Positions 57,751 through 64,000 of a DNA stretch of 64,000 nucleotides are shown here, in pieces. The stretch comes from Salinicola halimionae (GTDB lineage: Bacteria; Pseudomonadota; Gammaproteobacteria; Pseudomonadales; Halomonadaceae), in the NCBI RefSeq assembly GCF_003206065.1, contig NZ_PZJQ01000004.1, positions 1,213,965-1,277,964 on the forward strand, written 5' to 3'. Below the pieces are notes generated by a model. The model made no database searches, was not told the DNA's origin, and saw nothing but the letters and a program-made list of their open reading frames with translations. The translations under genes and the position numbers were made by a program. Numbering within the stretch: position 1 is the stretch's first letter; each line of letters begins with the position of its first letter.

Positions 57751-58756
57751 CCGATGTCTCCTTTCGAATCACTTCATGGCGAACCAGTACCGCCGTATTA
57801 CGCGGAACGATACGCCGGCCCTTGGCGACCGCATGGGTACGTGTGAACGCCGCGCCGAACAGCAGGATCAACGACGAGTAATAGACCCATAGCAATACCA
57901 GTACCACCGACCCAGCTGCTCCATAGGTCGATGCCGTAGCGGTATGCGCTAGATAGGCGGCGATGGCGTTGCGCCCAAGGATGAACAGCACAGCCGTGAC
58001 CAGCGCGCCGAGCAGTACATCACGATAGGACAACATCACGTCCGGCAGCACCTTGAAGATTGCCGCGAAAAATAGCGTTACTACGACAATGGATAACACG
58101 AACTGAGCCCCTTCGAGCAGGAAGACGCTCCCCGGCACCCAATCTCCGGCGTAACTGAACGTCGCCTGCACGACGACACCCAGTATCAACGACACCAACA
58201 GCACGAAACCGATCGCCAATACTACCGCCATCGACAGCAGCCGTTTCTTGGCAAACAGAAAGATACTGTTACGATCTGGATTGGGCGCTACGCCCCAGAT
58301 CGTGTTGAGTGAGAACTGCATCTGACCGAATACCGTCGTCGCGCCGATGATTAGTGTGACGAAGCCCGCCAAGGTCGGCAGAATGCCGGAAGCCTGGATA
58401 CTGGATTGCGCCACGGCATCCTCGATTGCGCTGGCTGCCGCTGGCCCCAGGGTATCCTGCAAGCGAGTCACTATCTCGCCGCGAGCCGCGTCCTCACCCA
58501 ACCATAATCCGACTACTGTCACCGCGATGATTACCGTGGGCGCCAAGGAAAACAGCGTGTAGAAAGCCAGCGATCCGGCATAGCTGAAAGCGTTACGGTC
58601 GAGCCATAGCTTGACCGAATCGCGTACGATGGCAGTCCAGTACTTGAAGAAAGGGGCGACTTTGGAAAAAGAGGCTCTCACGTAGGATTCCTTATCGTTG
58701 GATGCCAGGGTGCCAACGCGCTTGGCAAAGGCGAACTGCGGGAAATCGGCAGTCAA
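57689..58756 (-). CDS. YihY/BrkB-family membrane protein
   Basis: A 355-residue inner-membrane protein of the YihY/BrkB family with about six helices. The conserved segments RNAFSYAGSLAFYTLFSLAPT, cited in part as AGSLAFYTLFSLAPT, and VLLWVYYSSLILLFGAAFT are present. A short hydrophilic tail (KETSDDPSNDQGLGERES) ends the protein and is encoded over the start of acyP. The function of the family is unsettled; RNase BN naming is historical. Confidence 0.9.
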   Translation of the reverse strand: MTADFPQFAFAKRVGTLASNDKESYVRASFSKVAPFFKYWTAIVRDSVKLWLDRNAFSYAGSLAFYTLFSLAPTVIIAVTVVGLWLGEDAARGEIVTRLQDTLGPAAASAIEDAVAQSSIQASGILPTLAGFVTLIIGATTVFGQMQFSLNTIWGVAPNPDRNSIFLFAKKRLLSMAVVLAIGFVLLVSLILGVVVQATFSYAGDWVPGSVFLLEGAQFVLSIVVVTLFFAAIFKVLPDVMLSYRDVLLGALVTAVLFILGRNAIAAYLAHTATASTYGAAGSVVLVLLWVYYSSLILLFGAAFTRTHAVAKGRRIVPRNTAVLVRHEVIRKETSDDPSNDQGLGERESARRELS

Positions 58757-58828
58757 TGGCTCTTTCTCAAGTTATCAGCAGTCTAGACGACAATTCGGCG
58801 ATGTCCCCCTCGGATGTCCTGATCGGGC

Positions 58829-59746
58829 TCATGCCCGCAAAAAATCGCTGGGAAGTTTCATCATCCGCCGCCAGAGCTTTTCGACCCCAGGCTTGTGAAC
58901 CAGAGAGCATCGATAGAGGCGGATTTCCAGAGGGATGTCCCAGCTCTCCCCGGCAGCGCGAACGAGCCGGCCATGAGCCAGTTCTTCACGGATACAGAAA
59001 TCAGGAATCCAGGCCAGACCGAAGCCCTGCAGCGCCATTCCCTTGAGCCCTTCCGCCATGGCCGTTTCGTAAACGGTTTTCAGGCGCATGCGTCCGGGCT
59101 CGTTCTTGAGCAGCATCCGCACGCTGCGTCCGAGAAAGGCGCCCTGGGTGTAAGAAAGAAACGGAATCGCTCCTTCGCCGTCGAATGAAAATTTCGGCGC
59201 GCCATCGGGACCCGGCACACTGACCGGAATCATCTTGACCTGCCCAATGGAAAACGAAGGGAATATCTCGGCGTCCAGTTGCATGGTGGCATAAGGATCG
59301 TGATACGCCAGCATCAGATCGCAATTGCCTTCGCGCAGCACGTGGATGGCATCACCGACGTTCATCGCCACCAGCCGCGTTGGTAGCTCTCCGACACCCT
59401 TCTGTAGCCGGGATATCCATGGCGGATAGAACGCCAACGCCAATGAGTGCGCGGCGACAATATCCAACGCCTCGTTATCCATCGCCAAACCACGAAGATG
59501 GGCCAGGCTATCGTTGAGCTGTTCGACCATGTTTCTCGCGGTCACCAGAAAGAGCTGCCCTTCCGGTGTCAGACTGACAGGTGTTGTTGAGCGATCCACG
59601 AGCGTTGTCCCGACGGCTTGTTCCAACGAGCGAATGCGCCGACTGAAAGCAGGCTGAGTGACATGCCTTTGCCGTGCGGAGGCCGAAAAGCTTCGCGTGT
59701 TAGATAACGCAACGAAGTCCTCGAGCCATTTGGTTTCTAGATTCAC
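58829..59746 (-). CDS. LysR-family regulator, HypT-like
   Basis: A 305-residue LysR-type regulator resembling E. coli HypT (YjiE), which responds to hypochlorite through methionine oxidation. The GTG at 59746, five bases after GGAGAG, gives the family start NLETKWLEDFVALSNTRSFS, and HVTQPAFSRRIRSLEQ is the DNA-reading helix. Several methionines lie in the effector domain. It is a close paralogue of the LysR gene at 26972-27883. Its target is unknown; cls is upstream on the same strand. Confidence 0.87.
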   Translation of the reverse strand: MNLETKWLEDFVALSNTRSFSASARQRHVTQPAFSRRIRSLEQAVGTTLVDRSTTPVSLTPEGQLFLVTARNMVEQLNDSLAHLRGLAMDNEALDIVAAHSLALAFYPPWISRLQKGVGELPTRLVAMNVGDAIHVLREGNCDLMLAYHDPYATMQLDAEIFPSFSIGQVKMIPVSVPGPDGAPKFSFDGEGAIPFLSYTQGAFLGRSVRMLLKNEPGRMRLKTVYETAMAEGLKGMALQGFGLAWIPDFCIREELAHGRLVRAAGESWDIPLEIRLYRCSLVHKPGVEKLWRRMMKLPSDFLRA

Positions 59747-59837
59747 TGAAGCTCTCCGGCATCTTTGTCCTGGGCGTGATTCGTATACGATCCGCCACGC
59801 GATTTCTCGTGCAATGAATGGAGATTCGGCTGTCTCG

Positions 59838-61268
59838 TCATTGGATGGGTGACAGTAGATAGGTGGCACGTGAGACCACTTTGCGCCACAAAGGTCGTTC
59901 GGAAAGCTCACGCTGGCTGACCTGTCGACTATTGGCAAAATCCTGTTCGAGCATATCGAAGACCGAGGCAGCAAAATTTTTGTCGGGGATATAGGCTGTG
60001 ACTTCGAAATTCAGCCTGAAAGACCGGTTATCAAGGTTTACCGTTCCGACCATGGCCGTATGGTCGTCCACAAGAAGCACTTTCTGGTGTAAAAATCCTG
60101 GCTGATAACGGTATATTTTAACACCGCCACGTATCATTTCCGGTAGAAAAGCAAACGCCGAGAGGAAGACCAATAAATGATCCGGGCGTTCGGGGATCAG
60201 CACCCGTACATCGACTCCGCGTAATGCGGCCAGCACCAGCGCATCCTGCACACCGTGGTCGGGTACGAAGTAGGGGCTGGTCACCCAAAGCCGGTGGCGT
60301 GCGCCGTGCATGGCGTGCTGAACCAGCAAGCTAGCGGTTTCACGGCCGTCGGCTGGTCCGGAAGGCACAATCGCCACATGCTGTGATGCTTCGGGTGCAT
60401 GATGGGGTTTCCAGCCAAGGGCCAGGATATCGCCAGTTGCCCAATACCAGTCTTCCCAAAAAGCTTCCTGTAGCGCCAGCACGCTCGGCCCCTGAAGCTT
60501 GAGATGGGTGTCGCGCCATTTGCCGTAACGTTCGACACGGCCCAGATACTCGTCGGCGACATTGAGACCGCCGGTCCAACCATCCCGACCATCGATCACC
60601 ACGATCTTGCGATGATTGCGAAAATTGATCTGGAAACGGTGGCGCCAACCGCGCGACGAGTTGAATGCCGACACGCGAACCCCCGCTTCTTCGAGATCGC
60701 GCAGGTACCCGCCAGGGAGGCCACGACTGCCGATCTCGTCGTACAGGAAATAGACATTGACCCCGTGCTCGGCCTGGTAAATCAACTTCCGCTTGAAGGC
60801 CAAGCCTATTTCGTCGGCTCGCACGATGAAGAACTGGACCAGAATGTACTCTTCGGCTCGATCGATCCCTTCGAACAGACTATCGAAAGTGGCATCGCCA
60901 TCGATCAACAGACTCGCGTGGTTGCCGCGCGTCATCGGCATCCTCGCCAGCTCCTCAACAGCGCGGATGCGTCCGCTGACAGCTTCGGGCCGAGAAACGT
61001 AGGAATCCATGTGGGGCCGGTAACGCTGCAGTACCTGACGAAGTACGGTATCCCGTTCGCCCCGCGCGGAGACGTAGCCGTAAAATCGGGGCCGACCGAA
61101 AGTCCAGAAAATGGGAACGGCAATATAAGGAAAGCTGACCAGCGTGACGATCCAGGCGACTGCCCCTTGAGAGGTGCGACTCGACATCAGCGCAACGACG
61201 GCGGTGATGATGCCGGCGACATGCGATACGAACAGAAACATACCGATCAGCCAAGTCATGTCTGCCAT
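59838..61268 (-). CDS. cls: Cardiolipin synthase
   Basis: Joins two phosphatidylglycerols to cardiolipin in the inner membrane, 476 residues. Two N-terminal membrane helices (about 5-27 and 36-57) precede two phospholipase D motifs: HRKIVVIDGRDGWTGGLN and HQKVLLVDDHTAMVGTVN. The length and motifs match ClsA. Cardiolipin content usually rises with salt, which suits this organism. Confidence 0.94.
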   Translation of the reverse strand: MADMTWLIGMFLFVSHVAGIITAVVALMSSRTSQGAVAWIVTLVSFPYIAVPIFWTFGRPRFYGYVSARGERDTVLRQVLQRYRPHMDSYVSRPEAVSGRIRAVEELARMPMTRGNHASLLIDGDATFDSLFEGIDRAEEYILVQFFIVRADEIGLAFKRKLIYQAEHGVNVYFLYDEIGSRGLPGGYLRDLEEAGVRVSAFNSSRGWRHRFQINFRNHRKIVVIDGRDGWTGGLNVADEYLGRVERYGKWRDTHLKLQGPSVLALQEAFWEDWYWATGDILALGWKPHHAPEASQHVAIVPSGPADGRETASLLVQHAMHGARHRLWVTSPYFVPDHGVQDALVLAALRGVDVRVLIPERPDHLLVFLSAFAFLPEMIRGGVKIYRYQPGFLHQKVLLVDDHTAMVGTVNLDNRSFRLNFEVTAYIPDKNFAASVFDMLEQDFANSRQVSQRELSERPLWRKVVSRATYLLSPIQ

Positions 61269-61345
61269 CTTCCCCCGCTCACTCCCTCTCTCTGCCTCAT
61301 TGCCGCGCTCCCGCTTAAATCACCAAGCTAACCAACATCATACCG

Positions 61346-61379
61346 AAAAAAAGAGAGCCCCACCGGGACTCTCTTTTTT
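61346..61379. terminator. Bidirectional terminator between fumarase and cls
   Basis: GAGAGCCCC (61353-61361) and GGGACTCTC (61365-61373) form a 9-bp stem on the minus strand with one G-U pair and a 3-base loop. It is flanked by seven A on the left and six T on the right. It ends the fumarase transcript upstream of cls. Confidence 0.88.
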
Positions 61380-61461
61380 ACCTGTGTTGCAACTTGCCAT
61401 GGCCGGCACCGCGAGCGGGACCCGTCGCCGGCAGCCGACGGTTTGGCCCGATGCCGGAGGA

Positions 61462-62967
61462 TCAGACGCGCTCGGCGATGATCTGTTTCCACTTGGCCGG
61501 CCCGGTCTGATGGACCGAGGTGCCGAGATGATCCACGGCAACCGTGACCGGCATGTCTTCTACCTCGAACTCGTAGATCGCTTCCATTCCCAGATCATCG
61601 AAGGCAATGACTTCGGCTTTCTTGATCGCCTGCGCCACCAGATACGCTGCGCCACCGACCGCCATCAAGTACACCGCCTGATTGTCGCGGATGGCTTCGA
61701 TCGCCAACGGGCCCCGCTCCGCCTTGCCGACCATGCCCAGCAATCCCGTCTCCTCGAGCAGAGTGCGGGTGAACTTGTCCATGCGCGTCGCGGTCGTGGG
61801 GCCGGCCGGCCCCACGACTTCCTCGCCGACCGGATCAACCGGGCCGACGTAATAGATGAAGCGGTTCCGGAGATCGACCGGCAGGCTCTCGCCGTTTGCC
61901 AGCATATCGATCATTCGCTTGTGTGCGGCATCGCGCCCGGTGAGCAACTTGCCCGACAGCAGGACGGTATCGCCCGGCTGCCATTCGCGTACCGCTTCCG
62001 GCGTCACCTCATCGAGGTTGACACGGCGAACACCTTCACCCACTTCCCAGGTGATCTCCGGCCAGTCGTCCAGCTTCGGTGCCGGCAGTACCGCCGCCCC
62101 GCTGCCGTCGAGGCTGAAATGAACGTGACGGGTTGCGGCACAGTTGGGAATGATCGCCACCGGTTTGTTGGCGGCATGAGTCGGGTAATCCTTGACCTTG
62201 ATATCGAGTACCGTGGTCAGGCCACCCAGCCCTTGCGCTCCGATGCCACTCTGGTTGACCTTGTCGAACAGCTCCAGACGTAGCTCTTCGGCACGATTGG
62301 CGGCACCGCGAGCCTGTAGCGCCTGAATGTCGATCGGATCCAGCAGCGCCTCCTTCGCCAGTTCCATCGCCTTTTCGGCGGTCCCGCCGATGCCGATGCC
62401 CAGCATTCCGGGCGGACACCAGCCCGCGCCCATCTTGGGCAGCTGTTCCAGCACCCAATCGACGACATTGTCGGACGGGTTGAGCATGGCGAATTTGGAT
62501 TTGGCTTCACTACCGCCACCCTTGGCGGCGACGTGTACTTCGATCGTGTCGCCCGGTACCAATTTGTGATGAATGACCGCCGGCGTATTGTCGCCGGTGT
62601 TCTGACGCTTGCCGTCAGGGTCCGCCAGTACCGACGCACGCAGGATATTGTCAGGCAGCGTATAGGCGCGGCGAACGCCTTCGTTGATCATGTCGTCGAG
62701 GCTCATGTCGGCTTCCCAACGCACGTTCATACCGACGTGGACGAAGACCGTGACGATGCCGGTATCCTGGCAGATCGGCCGATGGCCGGTGGCACACATC
62801 CGAGAATTGATCAGAATCTGGGCGATGGCATCGCGCGCCGCGGGGTTTTCCTCCCGCTGGTAGGCCGCGTGCATGGCATCGATGAAATCCTTGGGGTGGT
62901 AATAGGAGATGTACTGCAGCGCGTCTGCCACACTCTGAATGAGATCCTCCTGACGGATCACGGTCAT
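61462..62967 (-). CDS. fumA: Class I fumarate hydratase (4Fe-4S)
   Basis: Iron-sulfur enzyme interconverting fumarate and malate in the TCA cycle, 501 residues, single-chain like FumA/FumB. Cluster cysteines are in PICQDTG, GWCPPGMLGIGIGG-adjacent and PNCAATRHVHF regions. KLLTGRDAAHKRM and GPAGPTTATRMDKF belong to the C-terminal swivelling domain. It has a clear terminator downstream. Confidence 0.96.
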   Translation of the reverse strand: MTVIRQEDLIQSVADALQYISYYHPKDFIDAMHAAYQREENPAARDAIAQILINSRMCATGHRPICQDTGIVTVFVHVGMNVRWEADMSLDDMINEGVRRAYTLPDNILRASVLADPDGKRQNTGDNTPAVIHHKLVPGDTIEVHVAAKGGGSEAKSKFAMLNPSDNVVDWVLEQLPKMGAGWCPPGMLGIGIGGTAEKAMELAKEALLDPIDIQALQARGAANRAEELRLELFDKVNQSGIGAQGLGGLTTVLDIKVKDYPTHAANKPVAIIPNCAATRHVHFSLDGSGAAVLPAPKLDDWPEITWEVGEGVRRVNLDEVTPEAVREWQPGDTVLLSGKLLTGRDAAHKRMIDMLANGESLPVDLRNRFIYYVGPVDPVGEEVVGPAGPTTATRMDKFTRTLLEETGLLGMVGKAERGPLAIEAIRDNQAVYLMAVGGAAYLVAQAIKKAEVIAFDDLGMEAIYEFEVEDMPVTVAVDHLGTSVHQTGPAKWKQIIAERV

Positions 62968-63096
62968 TACTGGTCTCCTGACTGGTCACGGTAACTGCCG
63001 ACGGATCGATTGTCCGAGGGTCGGTAACTTCGAGGGCGCCAATCATACCTTAGAGAACAGAAATTGGCAGTTCGCTAAATTCGTGGCAACAAAGAA

Positions 63097-63119
63097 GATA
63101 ACGGTATAAATAGGTTATC
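63097..63119 (-). terminator. Weak terminator-like hairpin after nei
   Basis: GATAAC (63097-63102) and GTTATC (63114-63119) with an 11-base loop are followed on the minus strand by the U-rich TTCTTTGTT, 12 bases past the nei stop. The stem is short and AT-rich, so this is tentative. Confidence 0.3.
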
Positions 63120-63130
63120 CGATGACACAT

Positions 63131-63964
63131 TTAAACTCGTTCTTGATCGAGCTGGCACTCGGGACAACGATAAAACCGACGAGAAGCGATGGTCTCACGC
63201 AAGACCAGAGTACCGCATGCATGACACGGTTGATTATCGCGGTTGAAGACCGCAAATCGCCACTGAGCGCGGCATTTTCCCGCTTGTTGCAGACGCTTGC
63301 GCCATGTCGGCCGATTGGTCACACCTGCTTCACGGTAAGCCTGATGAATAGTCGCCAACATGCAGTCGGCGAGTCTCGACCGCTGAGCATCAGAGAGCTC
63401 TTTAGGACGCTGCCTGGGAGCCAGGCCCGCGTAGAACAGGATCTCCGAACGGAGATAGTTGCCGATTCCAGCGTAGAAACCCTGATCCAATAGCAGCCCA
63501 CCCAGTCCCCTTCCCGCAAAGCGAGGCTCCGACAGGCGAGCGACGATATCTTCGGTCGACACATCGTGAGTTAGCAGATCTGGCCCGAGACGGGCCAGAA
63601 AAGGCTGCTGTCGTAAGGTTTCGGGGGTCCACAACGAGATATCCGAGGCGCTATAGAGACTGGCGGTGTGCCCTTTTGCCGCCAGGCGCGCCCGCAGCAC
63701 TCGACCCGTCGTGGGCGATCGATCGCTACGATGAACCCGCCAGACACCGTAGAGCTGATTATGAGAATAGAGCACATGACCGTCGGCAAAGGTGATCAGC
63801 AACGCCTTGCCCCAGCAGTCGACGCCGATCACACGGCTTCGGGTCAGGCGCCCTGCCATGCTCTCCAGTTCGGGAAAGGCGAACCAGACCTGCGTCAATG
63901 GCGCGCCGACCAGGACTTTGCCCAATCGATCCGCGACGCGGCGTATTTCCGGCCCTTCCGGCAT
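63131..63964 (-). CDS. nei: Endonuclease VIII (Nei), formamidopyrimidine-DNA glycosylase family
   Basis: Removes oxidised pyrimidines from DNA and nicks the strand, 277 residues (E. coli Nei 263). N-terminal Pro2-Glu3 in MPEGPEIRRVAD is the catalytic pair. GKALLITF supplies the conserved Lys, and DQGFYAGIGNYLRSEILF is the helix-two-turn-helix. The C-terminal zinc finger has CHACGTLV and FYRCPECQLD. The start lies 36 bases from the window edge. Confidence 0.93.
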   Translation of the reverse strand: MPEGPEIRRVADRLGKVLVGAPLTQVWFAFPELESMAGRLTRSRVIGVDCWGKALLITFADGHVLYSHNQLYGVWRVHRSDRSPTTGRVLRARLAAKGHTASLYSASDISLWTPETLRQQPFLARLGPDLLTHDVSTEDIVARLSEPRFAGRGLGGLLLDQGFYAGIGNYLRSEILFYAGLAPRQRPKELSDAQRSRLADCMLATIHQAYREAGVTNRPTWRKRLQQAGKCRAQWRFAVFNRDNQPCHACGTLVLRETIASRRFYRCPECQLDQERV

Positions 63965-64000
63965 AGAGCGATGTGACCTTTATCGAGGTTTCTATTACTG

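Overview
This window looks like a stretch of chromosome from a moderately halophilic gammaproteobacterium of the Halomonadaceae (Halomonas/Salinicola/Chromohalobacter group). The main reasons are a complete ectABC ectoine operon, a bo3-type ubiquinol oxidase operon, the tol-pal/ruv/aspS block in gammaproteobacterial order, and GC-rich coding sequence throughout. The genus is an inference. No rRNA, tRNA, CRISPR array or intact mobile element was seen.

Layout. 1-7.4 kb: the 5' part of metH (runs off the window), nfuA, an orphan TAXI-type binding protein, a chromosomal KfrA-like coiled-coil DNA-binding protein with a candidate operator, sufE, and a zur-hisI-yidD run behind a YciI protein. 7.4-10.9 kb: an accessory and decaying patch. 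It holds a small EamA-type transporter with a structured leader, a broken SDR gene, an intact TetR regulator with candidate operators, a frameshifted aldo/keto reductase, and a low-GC spacer with a helix-turn-helix remnant. 10.9-15.8 kb: cyoABCDE, ending in a bidirectional terminator shared with ectABC (15.8-18.3 kb, opposite strand). 18.6-21 kb: glutathione reductase and a beta-carbonic anhydrase, divergent around four 11-bp direct repeats. 21.1-30.3 kb: a tightly packed peptide ABC transporter (binding protein, two permeases, two ATPases, mostly 4-bp overlaps), then a LysR regulator, a PepQ-like dipeptidase and a YheT-like hydrolase, which together look like a peptide uptake and breakdown unit.

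30.3-41.3 kb: msrA; an envelope operon of a membrane-anchored coiled-coil protein, tamA and tamB; then two notable genes. One is a superoxide-dismutase-fold protein in which all four metal ligands are replaced. The other is a UDP-glucose-dehydrogenase homologue whose catalytic cysteine is Asn, encoded directly after galU. 41.6-43.9 kb: ubiG-mupP facing yciK. 43.9-54.1 kb: cpoB, pal, tolB, tolA, tolR, tolQ, ybgC, ruvB, ruvA, ruvC, aspS and an FmdB zinc-ribbon gene, all on the minus strand. 54.4-57.4 kb: a D-2-hydroxyacid dehydrogenase, a ribokinase-type kinase and a nucleoside hydrolase, suggesting nucleoside/ribose salvage. 57.4-64 kb: acylphosphatase overlapping a BrkB-family gene, a HypT-like LysR regulator, cardiolipin synthase, class I fumarase and endonuclease VIII.

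Most of the window is ordinary core genome. The items most worth following up are the ligand-less SOD homologue next to the Cys-less UDP-glucose dehydrogenase homologue, the coiled-coil partner of TamAB, the structured leader of the small transporter, and the KfrA-like gene with its palindromic promoter site.
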